This document shows positions 53,861 through 61,621 of a stretch of DNA of 64,000 nt, one piece after another; within the stretch, counting starts at the first letter, position 1; each line of letters begins with the position of its first letter. Location: the NCBI RefSeq assembly GCF_000720135.1, contig NZ_JOIU01000006.1, positions 1 to 64,000 on the forward strand. Direction: 5' to 3'. The notes under the pieces are model-generated. The model made no database searches. It was not told where the DNA came from and saw only the letters and a program-made list of their open reading frames with translations. The translations under genes and the position numbers were made by a program. The DNA comes from Streptomyces sp. NRRL S-1022 (GTDB lineage Bacteria > Actinomycetota > Actinomycetes > Streptomycetales > Streptomycetaceae).

Positions 53861-54739
53861 TCAGCGACCGGCGGGGTACGTCCCCCCGGTCAGCCCCGCC
53901 GGATTCCCGGCCGGCAGGAGTCCCGACCCGCCGACCGCGCGGGCCAGTGGCTCCAGCAGTGTGGCCAGGTGTCCGCTCCGCTCGGTGCCCAGGGCGCTCC
54001 ACGGGCCCTCGGCGGCCGCGTCGGTGAGGGCCTCGGCCTCCGCGCGCAGGGCCGCTCCCGCGGGGGTGAGCGAACCGTCCGCCGCGAGCCGGCCGTCCGT
54101 GCGCAGCCGCGCCGCGGCCGCCGCCCAGTCCTCCGCCGGCCACTTCCGCGTCTCGCGCAGGAAGGTCCCGTCGGACTCGCCGGCCGCCGCCTTGAGGACC
54201 ATGGCCTCGACAGGCCCGATCCCCAGGCCGACCAGCACCGCCACATGGGAGTCACCGCGGTGCTCGCGCAGGGTCGTCAGGGCCTGCCACAGGCGCGCGG
54301 TGGGCCGGCCGGGGCGCTCCAGCGCCTGGTTGGCGGCGCCCAGCACCCGGCCCGCCGTGTCCGCGCCGGCGGCGGCCTCCCAGGCGAGGTCCGCTGCCTC
54401 CGCGAACGCGGCCGACGCGACGGTGTCCGCCCCGAACAGCCGGGTCATCGCCGCGTCCACCGCCTCCAGACGGGCCGCCAGCGCGTCCGCCGGAGCGGCG
54501 TACGCCCAGGCATCCGGCAGCGCCCGGGCCACCCGCGCGGGGTGGAAGACGTAGAAACAGCTCGTCACCACGGACGGAGGCGCCGCGCCGAGCGGGGCGG
54601 CGCGCAGCGCGAAGTAGCCCATCCAGAATCCGCGCAGCCCGAGCCCGTCCGCCGCCCGGTGCACCTCCGGTGCGAAGTACACGAGCTGGTGCACCGGCTC
54701 GTACCGCTCCCACAGGGCCCGTGCCATTCCGTCCGCCAC
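53861..54739 (-). CDS. SCO6745 family protein
   Basis: A 292-residue protein of the actinobacterial SCO6745 family, recognised from YEPVHQLVYFAPEVHRAADG, GLRGFWMGYFALRAAPLG, VTSCFYVFHPARVARALPDA and the C-terminal winged-helix-like region KWPAEDWAAAAARLRTDGRL with GSLTPAGAALRAEAEALTDA. Function is unknown; the C-terminal half resembles a helix-turn-helix fold. GTG at 54739 follows GGGAGGAAGC. A perfect palindrome 48 bases upstream suggests regulation by a TetR-type protein. Confidence 0.85.
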   Translation of the reverse strand: MADGMARALWERYEPVHQLVYFAPEVHRAADGLGLRGFWMGYFALRAAPLGAAPPSVVTSCFYVFHPARVARALPDAWAYAAPADALAARLEAVDAAMTRLFGADTVASAAFAEAADLAWEAAAGADTAGRVLGAANQALERPGRPTARLWQALTTLREHRGDSHVAVLVGLGIGPVEAMVLKAAAGESDGTFLRETRKWPAEDWAAAAARLRTDGRLAADGSLTPAGAALRAEAEALTDAAAEGPWSALGTERSGHLATLLEPLARAVGGSGLLPAGNPAGLTGGTYPAGR

Positions 54740-54787
54740 CGCTTCCTCCCGCCACGTCGGCCTGCCGTGCTGTCGGCACCAGCCTGC

Positions 54788-54807
54788 GTTATGACAGCGG
54801 TCATAAC
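54788..54807. promoter_or_regulatory. Perfect palindromic operator upstream of SCO6745-family gene
   Basis: GTTATGAC-AGCG-GTCATAAC, a perfect 8-bp inverted repeat with a 4-base spacer, in an AT-rich patch 48 bases before the gene's GTG. Its size and AT content fit a TetR-family operator. No regulator gene is adjacent. Confidence 0.7.
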
Positions 54808-55110
54808 AAGAGGGGGAGCCGGTGAGGGCTCGCGTCACCCGGGCCGCGGAGGCGCCGTCGGAGCCGGACGCACATGACCGGGGGCACCTCGCTCGCCCGG
54901 TCACTCCGGCAGGCGTACGACCGCTTCGGCGATTGGCCCGTACGAGGGGCCCCGGACCCGGCGCGCTGGGGCAGACGGGTGGCGTGATGACCCGGCTGGG
55001 CGGCCCGGATGGTGGGAGTCATGGGCCTCACTGACGGTGGTTCATGTCGAGGCCGGGTCCACCCAGCTGATGAGGTATCCGCTGCCCGGTCACGGCGGAA
55101 GGACATCACT

Positions 55111-55725
55111 ATGCGCTCTGCCCGCATGATTTTGGCAACGGCGGCTGCCGCCGCCGCCCTGGCCTTCGCCACACCCGGCGCCGCGTTCGCCGTACCGGCC
55201 GAGCGCGACAGCGGCGGGGACGACTCCTCGTACAGCAAGGAGCACGACAGCGGCTCCGACCGTGAGGACCAGGGATCGGACGACGACCAGGACAACGACT
55301 ACGGCAACAAGCGCGGCTCCGGGCGAGAACACGACGGGCCGCGCGGCGGAATGCACACGGGTGGCGGAGCCCTCGCCGCAGTGCGCAGCGGCGACTGGGG
55401 TTCGGGCGACGACAGCCGCTTCGACCCCGAGAGCTACAAGGACAAGGGCGACGACAGCGAAGAGGAAGGGGGCGGCAAGAGCGAGAAGGGCGAGAAGAGT
55501 GGCAGGGGCGAGAAAGGCGAGAAGGGCGAGAAGGGTGAGAGGGGGGACAAGGGCGACAAGAGCGAGTGGGGTGACGACCACGAGAAGCCGCGCGGCGGCA
55601 TGCACACCGGCGGCGGCGCGCTCGCCACGCCGGGTGTCACCGCGGGCGGTCTCGCCGTGCTCGCCGTAGGCGCCGCCGGCGCGTACGCGCTGCGCCGCAG
55701 GAAGGCCGCCGAGCCGGTGTCCTGA
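55111..55725 (+). CDS. Wall-associated repeat protein, probable class F sortase substrate
   Basis: A 204-residue exported protein. A signal peptide (MILATAAAAAALAFATPGAA) is followed by acidic, Asp/Ser-rich sequence, the motif PRGGMHTGGGALA at residues 77-89, a collagen-like charged GEKGEKGEKGERGDKGDK stretch, a second PRGGMHTGGGALA at 160-172, a hydrophobic segment (176-194) and an RRRK tail. The second motif, hydrophobic span and basic tail are ordered like a sortase signal, but there is no LPXTG. A class F sortase gene follows 153 bases later. ATG at 55111 follows GGAAGGACATCACT. Confidence 0.8.
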   Translation: MRSARMILATAAAAAALAFATPGAAFAVPAERDSGGDDSSYSKEHDSGSDREDQGSDDDQDNDYGNKRGSGREHDGPRGGMHTGGGALAAVRSGDWGSGDDSRFDPESYKDKGDDSEEEGGGKSEKGEKSGRGEKGEKGEKGERGDKGDKSEWGDDHEKPRGGMHTGGGALATPGVTAGGLAVLAVGAAGAYALRRRKAAEPVS

Positions 55726-55878
55726 CGGGCCGGAATGTCCCAGGGGCTGCGGACGCCGTCGGCGCGCGCACCGCGTCGGCGGCCCGCGCCCCCTGCGTTC
55801 CGCCCCGGGCGCCGGCCCCGGCCGCGTCTCGACCCCGTCCCGACCCCGTGCTGCCCTGCATGAGCGAGGTGGTGTCCG

Positions 55879-56547
55879 ATGGCAGCAGATCCCTCCTCTC
55901 CCACCCCCTCGGAACCGGCCGCGGCCGCCGGCCGCGGCGGGCGGCTCACGCTGTGGGGCGTGGCGGCCGTCTTCCTCGCCGTCAGCATGTTCGGCGGACG
56001 TCACCAGCCGGACGACACACCGCAGGCGCCCCGTGCCTCGGGCACCGGCACCGCCGCAGCCGCGCCGGCCGACCCGCGCGACACCGGCGCGTCACTGCCC
56101 CGGTCCACACCGACCCGGCTGCACATCCCGAAGATCGACGTGGACGCCCCCTTCACCACCCTGTCCCTCGGCGCCTCGGGCCAGTTGCAGCCGCCACCCG
56201 CCGCCGACACCAACCTCGTCGGCTGGTACGCCGACGGCGCATCGCCCGGCGAGGAGGGCACCGCGATCATCGCCGGGCACGTCGACACGGTGACCTCCGC
56301 GGCCGTCTTCGCCGACCTCTACGAGCTGGAGCGCGGAGACCGGTTCTCCGTGGAACGGGCCGACGGGCGCACGGCGGAGTTCGTCGTGGACAGCGCCGAG
56401 ACCTATCCCAAGGACGACTTCCCCAGCGAACGGGTGTACGCGGACGCCTCGCGCCCCGAGGTCCGGCTCATCACCTGCGCCGGGGACTACGACCACACGG
56501 TGCGGGACTACACCGACAACCTGGTCGTCTTCGCCCACCTGGTGTGA
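55879..56547 (+). CDS. Class F sortase
   Basis: A 222-residue sortase with an N-terminal membrane anchor (LTLWGVAAVFLAVSMFG, about 23-40) and a sortase barrel. Catalytic residues are His134 in IIAGHVDTVTSAAVF, Cys200 in VRLITCAGDYDHTV and Arg209 in RDYTDNLVVFAHLV. Residue pattern and short length match actinobacterial class F. ATG at 55879 follows GAGGTGGTGTCCG. The upstream exported protein with a membrane-plus-basic tail is the obvious candidate substrate. Confidence 0.92.
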   Translation: MAADPSSPTPSEPAAAAGRGGRLTLWGVAAVFLAVSMFGGRHQPDDTPQAPRASGTGTAAAAPADPRDTGASLPRSTPTRLHIPKIDVDAPFTTLSLGASGQLQPPPAADTNLVGWYADGASPGEEGTAIIAGHVDTVTSAAVFADLYELERGDRFSVERADGRTAEFVVDSAETYPKDDFPSERVYADASRPEVRLITCAGDYDHTVRDYTDNLVVFAHLV

Positions 56548-56562
56548 GCCGCCGGGGCCCGG

Positions 56563-57735
56563 TCAGACGGCGGAGCGGCCGGCGAAGGGGCCGTCCGGGG
56601 CGAACGCCAGCGCCGCGAACCGTTCGCCGATCCGGCGGTGTCCGGCGGTGTCCGGGTGCAGGCCGTCGGGCAGCGGCAGTTCGGCGAAGTCGGCCTCGCC
56701 GTACAGCTCCCGGCCGTCCAGGTGGTGCAGGGCCGGGTCCTCGGCCGCCCGCTCGCGCACGATCCGGGCCAGCTCCTCCCGGATGACCTGCAGGGTGAGC
56801 TTCCCGGCCGCACGCTCGGCCGGGTCCCCGGCGGCCCGGTACCGCAGCCGCCCCTCGCCGAGGGCCGCCAGGTCCATGACGGTGGGGCCGGGCGTGTCCT
56901 CGTGCAGCGGGCACAGGACCGGGGAGACGACGAGCAGCGGGGTGTCGGGGTGGCCCTCGCGGACGGTGTCGAGGAAGCCGTGCACGGCGGGCCCGAAGGC
57001 GCGCAGCCGCATCAGGTCGGTGTTGACCAGGTTGATGCCGAGCTTGACGCTGATGAGGTCGGCGGGTGTGTCGCGCAGCGCGCGGGCGGTGAACGGGTCG
57101 AGCAGCGCGCTGCCGCCCAGCCCCAGGTTGACCAGCTCCACCCCGCCCAGGGACGCGGCGAGTGCCGGCCAGGTGGTGGTGGGGGTCGCCGCGTCGGAAC
57201 CGTGACTGATCGAACTGCCGTGGTGCAGCCACACCCGGCGGCCCCGGTCCGGTACGGGCTCGACGGGGGCGTCGGTGCGCAGCGCGACGAGTTCGGTCGT
57301 CTCGTTGTGCGGCAGCCAGATCTCCACGTCCTTGGCGGTGTCCGGCAGGCCGGTGAACCGCACGGTGCCGACCGGTCCGGGCCGGTGCTCGGCGGAGCCG
57401 GTGCCCAGGTCGATGGTGAGGGTGCTGCCCTCGGCGAGCGAGGCGCTGCCGGCCGGGCGTCCGTCGACGAGCAGGTCGTACACACCGTCCGGGCGGGGCG
57501 GTGCGCCGAGGTAGACCCGCTTGGTCGGCAGGGTGTCCAGCTCGACGGTGGTGGCGCGGGTGCGGAAGACCAGCCGTACGCCTGCGGGCTGCGACTCCAC
57601 GAAGGCCAGCTGCGGGTCGGCGCACTGGGCGCGGGCCCGGGCGGGCAGCCGGTGCGGCAGCAGGCCGTGCGCGGTGCGCTCCAGTTCGAGGGCGCCGCGT
57701 ACCAGGGCGCCGGTGAGGGGGGTGGTGTGCATCAT
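56563..57735 (-). CDS. SGNH/GDSL-type hydrolase
   Basis: A 390-residue esterase-like protein. The N-terminal 165 residues form a beta-rich accessory domain (VYLGAPPRPDGVYDLLVDGR, TVRFTGLPDTAKDVEIWLPH). The hydrolase domain begins VWLHHGSSISHGSDAATPTT with the nucleophile Ser in GSSIS, then VNLGLGGSALLDPF, ISVKLGINLVNTDLM and the His/Asp block LPDGLHPDTAGHRRIGERFA. No signal peptide. ATG at 57735 (or 57732). It lies 20 bases downstream of a TetR gene on the same strand, probably one operon. Confidence 0.88.
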   Translation of the reverse strand: MMHTTPLTGALVRGALELERTAHGLLPHRLPARARAQCADPQLAFVESQPAGVRLVFRTRATTVELDTLPTKRVYLGAPPRPDGVYDLLVDGRPAGSASLAEGSTLTIDLGTGSAEHRPGPVGTVRFTGLPDTAKDVEIWLPHNETTELVALRTDAPVEPVPDRGRRVWLHHGSSISHGSDAATPTTTWPALAASLGGVELVNLGLGGSALLDPFTARALRDTPADLISVKLGINLVNTDLMRLRAFGPAVHGFLDTVREGHPDTPLLVVSPVLCPLHEDTPGPTVMDLAALGEGRLRYRAAGDPAERAAGKLTLQVIREELARIVRERAAEDPALHHLDGRELYGEADFAELPLPDGLHPDTAGHRRIGERFAALAFAPDGPFAGRSAV

Positions 57736-57755
57736 GTCTGCCTGCGTCCAGGGGC

Positions 57756-58331
57756 TCAGGGGTGGGCGGGCCAGTTGCGCAACAGGGAGTCGAGGGCGTC
57801 CAGGATCCGGGTCCACGACTCCTGCGAGTCGGGCGCGCTGTGACTGAAGCCGCCGGCCGCCTCCAGGCTGACGTAGCCGTGGAAGACGCTGCCGAGGAGG
57901 CGGACCGCGTGGGTCTGGTCGGGCTCGGCCAGGTCGTAGCCACGCAGGATCGCCCGCGTCAGCTGCGCGATCCGGACGCCCGCGCTGCCGGCCGCGGTCG
58001 CGGGGTCCAGCGGGTGCCGGGCCGCCGCGTAGCGGCCGGGGTGGGCGCGGGCGTAGTCCCGGTAGACGTGCGCGAAGGCGGCGAGGGCGTCCTTCCCGGA
58101 CCGGCCGGCCAGCGCCTCGGCGGCACGGTCGGCCAGCTCCTCCAGCGCGAGCAGCGCGATCCGGGTCTTCAGGTCCTGGGAGTTCCGCAGGTGCGAGTAC
58201 AGACTCGCGACCTTGACGTCGAACCGCCGGGCCAGCGCGGACGCCGTCACCTGGTCGAAACCGAGCTCGTCGGCCAGCTCGGCGCCGGCGTGGACCAGGC
58301 GTTCGGTGGTCAGGCCCGCACGCGCCATCAT
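57756..58331 (-). CDS. TetR-family transcriptional regulator
   Basis: A 191-residue TetR-type regulator. The helix-turn-helix is LTTERLVHAGAELADELGFD with TASALARRFDVKVASLYSHL, and the C-terminal ligand domain (TetR_C with WHG-like region) includes LLGSVFHGYVSLEAAGGFSH. ATG at 58331 (second Met 58328). A 9-bp inverted repeat lies 34 bases upstream and is its probable autoregulatory site. The SGNH hydrolase gene follows in the same direction and is its likely target. Confidence 0.9.
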   Translation of the reverse strand: MMARAGLTTERLVHAGAELADELGFDQVTASALARRFDVKVASLYSHLRNSQDLKTRIALLALEELADRAAEALAGRSGKDALAAFAHVYRDYARAHPGRYAAARHPLDPATAAGSAGVRIAQLTRAILRGYDLAEPDQTHAVRLLGSVFHGYVSLEAAGGFSHSAPDSQESWTRILDALDSLLRNWPAHP

Positions 58332-58364
58332 CGCTTCTCCCGTCTGTCGACAAGGATTATGCAT

Positions 58365-58385
58365 TTGCCTAAATGCTTTAGGCAA
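58365..58385. promoter_or_regulatory. Probable TetR operator
   Basis: TTGCCTAAA-TGC-TTTAGGCAA, a perfect 9-bp inverted repeat just upstream of the TetR gene in an AT-rich patch; TGCA occurs on both outer sides. Size fits TetR-family sites. Confidence 0.7.
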
Positions 58386-58547
58386 GCTGCATTGCCCATT
58401 AGGGATTCGATGCGGGTCCCCAGCTCGCGGACGGCGGCGAACACCCACTTTTTTGTGGGTACTTGGCAGCTCGCGGCCGTGCGGGGGAGGCTGTTCTGCG
58501 AGGTCAGGGGCTGCCGCGGAAGCGAAGGAGGGGACAGTGGCGGCGCC

Positions 58548-58922
58548 TCAGGACGCCGCTTCGTGCTCGCGTTCGTGTCCGCCCTGGTCTTCACGCAACC
58601 GTTCCAGACGGCGGTGGCCCCACTCGGCCATGGGGTTCACCGCGACGGCCAGGTCGCGGCCGAACCCGGTCAGCGAGTACACGGTCTTCGGCGGCAGCAC
58701 GTCGTGCACCTCGCGGCGCACCAGGCCGTCCTCGGCCATCTCGCGCAGCGCCTGGGTCAGCACCTTCTCGGTCAGCCCGGGCAGCCGGCGGCGCAGTTCG
58801 CCGGGCCGGTGCGGGCCGGACTCCAGCAGCCACAGCAGCGACGTCTTCCACTTGCCGTCGATCACGGCGATCGCGGCGGTCACTCCGCAGACGTTCGGGT
58901 CCTGGGCACGGCTGCGCGTCAT
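58548..58922 (-). CDS. HxlR-family transcriptional regulator
   Basis: A 124-residue winged-helix protein of the HxlR/DUF24 family. It contains CGVTAAIAVIDGKWKTSLLW, LLESGPHRPGELRRRLPGLT and EKVLTQALREMAEDGLVRRE. One cysteine, Cys12, sits at the N-terminal position often used as a redox sensor in the family. ATG at 58922 follows GGAGAAGGACGACG. It is divergent from an imine-reductase-like gene with 80 bases between starts, which is its likely target. Confidence 0.9.
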   Translation of the reverse strand: MTRSRAQDPNVCGVTAAIAVIDGKWKTSLLWLLESGPHRPGELRRRLPGLTEKVLTQALREMAEDGLVRREVHDVLPPKTVYSLTGFGRDLAVAVNPMAEWGHRRLERLREDQGGHEREHEAAS

Positions 58923-59002
58923 CGTCGTCCTTCTCCGCTTCCTCACGGCCGCTCGGCCGTCTTGTCCACACGCATACGCTCACCACGTACGGGAGTTGCA
59001 AC

Positions 59003-59917
59003 ATGTCCACCTCGTCGACTCTTCCTGCCGTCACCGTGCTCGGCCTCGGTCCCATGGGCCGCTCGCTGGCCGGCGCGTTCCTCGCGGCCGGTCTGCGCAC
59101 CACGGTCTGGAACCGCACGCCCGGCAAGGACCGGGAGCTGACCGCGCAGGGAGCCACCAGCGCCGTGTCGGCCGAAGAGGCCGTCTCCGCCTCGGAGCTG
59201 ACCGTGGTCTGCGTGGTGAACCAGGATGCCGCCGACGCGATCCTGCGCCGCGCCGACGTCACCCGCGCGCTGAAGGGCCGTACGGTGGTGAGCCTGACCG
59301 CCGACACCCCGGAGCGGGCCCGTGGCACCGCCCGGTGGGCGGCGGAGCACGGCATCGGCTACCTGGACGGCGCGATCATGACGCCGGCGCCCAGTATCGG
59401 CACCCCGGAGGCCGCCTTCCTGCACAGCGGCCCGCGCGACCTCTACGAGCGGCACCGGCCGGTGCTGGAGCGGCTCGGCGGGACACACACCCACCTGGGC
59501 GAGGAGATCGGGCGCGCCGCCACCTTCGACATCGCGCTGCTCGACATCTTCTGGACCGCGATGGCCGGGTACGCGCACGCCGTGGCCATCGCCCGGGCGG
59601 AGGGCGTCACCGCCCGGGAACTGTCCGCCTTCGCCCAGGGCATCGCCGCGATCCTGCCACCGCTGTTCGACCAGTTCGCGGCGGACGCCGACGACGGCAC
59701 GTACTCCGGCGAGATCAACCCCATCACCTCGGCCGCCTCCACCATGGCCCACGTGGTCGACGTCTCGGAGTCCCACGGCATCGACGCGGGCGTGATGCGC
59801 TCGGTGGAGGGCCTGGCCCGCCGGGCCATCGGCCTCGGCCACGACACGGACGGCTTCATGCGGGTGGCGGAGATCCTGGGCCGCCACGCGCAGCACCGCG
59901 TGACCACCGACGGCTGA
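59003..59917 (+). CDS. NAD(P)-dependent imine-reductase-like oxidoreductase
   Basis: A 304-residue enzyme of the beta-hydroxyacid dehydrogenase/imine reductase superfamily. The Rossmann motif is VTVLGLGPMGRSLAGAFLAA with the NADPH-type loop VWNRTPGKDRELTAQGA. The C-terminal domain has FDIALLDIFWTAMAGYAHAV, where IREDs keep an Asp or Tyr proton donor. ATG at 59003 follows GGGAGTTGCAAC. It is divergent from an HxlR gene. Substrate is unknown; short-chain dehydrogenase-like acids are an alternative to imines. Confidence 0.85.
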   Translation: MSTSSTLPAVTVLGLGPMGRSLAGAFLAAGLRTTVWNRTPGKDRELTAQGATSAVSAEEAVSASELTVVCVVNQDAADAILRRADVTRALKGRTVVSLTADTPERARGTARWAAEHGIGYLDGAIMTPAPSIGTPEAAFLHSGPRDLYERHRPVLERLGGTHTHLGEEIGRAATFDIALLDIFWTAMAGYAHAVAIARAEGVTARELSAFAQGIAAILPPLFDQFAADADDGTYSGEINPITSAASTMAHVVDVSESHGIDAGVMRSVEGLARRAIGLGHDTDGFMRVAEILGRHAQHRVTTDG

Positions 59918-60485
59918 CGGCCCCGGAGGCCGGATCCCGGGAGCGACGCCGAGGGGTGGTGCGAGGGGTGCGGGGCCGGGCGGCCTGGCCGCCGCCCCGG
60001 AAGGCCGGGCGCGTGGGCAGGGAGTCCCGGCGTTCGTAGTTCCAAGCGGCGAGGTGGCTCCCAGGCGGGGGAGGCCGGGGTTCCTGGCGGGGCGGGCCGA
60101 GCCCTCAGTCCGGGAGGCCCGGGTCCGTGGCGGGGCGGGGTGGGTTTCCACGCGGGGGAAGTCCGTATCCGAGGAGGGAAGGGCCGAGCCCCCAGGCCGG
60201 GAGGCCTGGGTCCGTGGGGCGGGGAGGCAATGCCCATGGGCTGGGGAGGCCCGGGGTCATGGCTCGGGGAGCCCAGGGCCCGCCGCTCGGGAAGGCCAGG
60301 TTTCCTGGGGCGGGAAGGCCCGGGGCGGGGCCCCGGCCGCCGTGGCCGTACCCTGGCGGAGCTGCGGCTTGTGTCCTGCGTGGGGTGGTGGAACGCTTCG
60401 GGCCGGTGGGCCTGGGTGTGGTCGGCGAGAGCTGCGGGCGGCACCGGGAGTCCGCGGGGCGCGGGCCCGGGCGGGAAGGGAAACG
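59918..60485. other. GC-rich spacer with degenerate tandem repeats
   Basis: About 570 bases before the LysR gene. Between roughly 60050 and 60330 a degenerate GGGAGGCCYGGGTCCGTGG-like unit recurs several times with irregular spacing. Frames in both directions yield Pro/Gly/Arg-rich repeats (PGLPxWG in one). I see no gene. The LysR promoter must be in the last 100 bases. Confidence 0.6.
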
Positions 60486-61442
60486 ATGGAGCTGGAGCTG
60501 CGGCACCTGCGGGTGCTGTGCGCGATCGCCGACGCGGGCAGTGTGGGCCGCGCCGCAGCGCAGCTGGGCTACTCGCAGCCCGCCGTGAGCACCCAGCTGC
60601 GGCGCATCGAGCGCCACCTGGGCGAGCCGCTCTTCGAGCGCGGGCCGAGCGGGGTCCGGCCGACCCGCTACGGCGCCGAGGTCGTGGAACAGGCCCGGGA
60701 CGTCCTCGCACGGGCCGCCGCGATCGGGCACCGCCCGCCGTCCGCCGCCCGCCCCCGCCGGACCCTGCGCCTGGCCGCGACCAACTCGCCGGTGCTGTCC
60801 GGCACGCTCTCCCGGGTCCGCACCCGGCTGCCCGAACTGCCCCTCTCGGTCACCAGCGTCTACGCGTCCTCGCGGATCGTGGAACTGCTGGAGGAGGGCG
60901 CGGTGGACGCCGCCATCGCCGCCGACTACCCGGGCATGGAACTGCGGCACTCGGCCGCCGTACGGCACCGCGGCATCGTCACCGAACCCACCTTCGTCGC
61001 CCTGCCCGCCCGGCACCGGCTCCGGCTGAGCGCCCAGGTGCAGCTCGCCGACCTCGCCGACGACGCCTGGTTCGTCACCCCGGACGACGGCGCCGGCTGG
61101 CCCGGCGTGTTCTACGACGCCTGCGCGGCCGCCGGGTTCGCACCGGTGACCGTCCACGAGTGGCTCGGTGACCAGACCCAGCTGCAGAGCATGATCGCCG
61201 ACGGTCTCGGGGTGTCCCTGGTGCAGCCGACGCTGAGGCCGATCCCGCACGTCGTGGTCAAGCCGCTGGCCGGCTCCCCGCTGTGGTGCCGCTACGTGCT
61301 GGCCTGGCGGCCGGACACCGTCGCCGACGACGTCGTGGAGACGGTGTTCCAGTCCGCCACCGCCGCGTACCGCGATCTCGTCGCCCAGGCACCGCACCTG
61401 CGCACCTGGGCCTCACGCACCTGGAGCGCCGCCGGAGCCTAG
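60486..61442 (+). CDS. LysR-family transcriptional regulator
   Basis: A 318-residue LysR-type regulator. The N-terminal helix-turn-helix is LRHLRVLCAIADAGSVGRAA with QLGYSQPAVSTQLRRIERHL and ERGPSGVRPTRYG; the effector domain includes PTFVALPARHRLRLSAQVQL and MIADGLGVSLVQPTLRPIPH. ATG at 60486 follows GGGAAGGGAAACG. No divergent target gene is present, so its regulon is elsewhere or includes the downstream collagenase. Confidence 0.92.
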   Translation: MELELRHLRVLCAIADAGSVGRAAAQLGYSQPAVSTQLRRIERHLGEPLFERGPSGVRPTRYGAEVVEQARDVLARAAAIGHRPPSAARPRRTLRLAATNSPVLSGTLSRVRTRLPELPLSVTSVYASSRIVELLEEGAVDAAIAADYPGMELRHSAAVRHRGIVTEPTFVALPARHRLRLSAQVQLADLADDAWFVTPDDGAGWPGVFYDACAAAGFAPVTVHEWLGDQTQLQSMIADGLGVSLVQPTLRPIPHVVVKPLAGSPLWCRYVLAWRPDTVADDVVETVFQSATAAYRDLVAQAPHLRTWASRTWSAAGA

Positions 61443-61621
61443 GAGCGGGCCGAGCGCCTGGGAGCGCGGGGCTCAGCCGGTCACGGACGTGCCGCGATGT
61501 TATGAGCGGCCAGTGCCATGTGCTATGTCACACGCCATTGTTGGGGCGGCGGCCGCGCTGAGACAGTGCCTCACACGCCTCAACACCCCACAGAGGCGCG
61601 TCTTTTCGTGGAGGAATCCAG

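Noticed and set aside
55471..55560. Collagen-like GEK/GER repeat considered as a separate repeat element
   Set aside because: It is a low-complexity spacer inside the exported protein and is described there.
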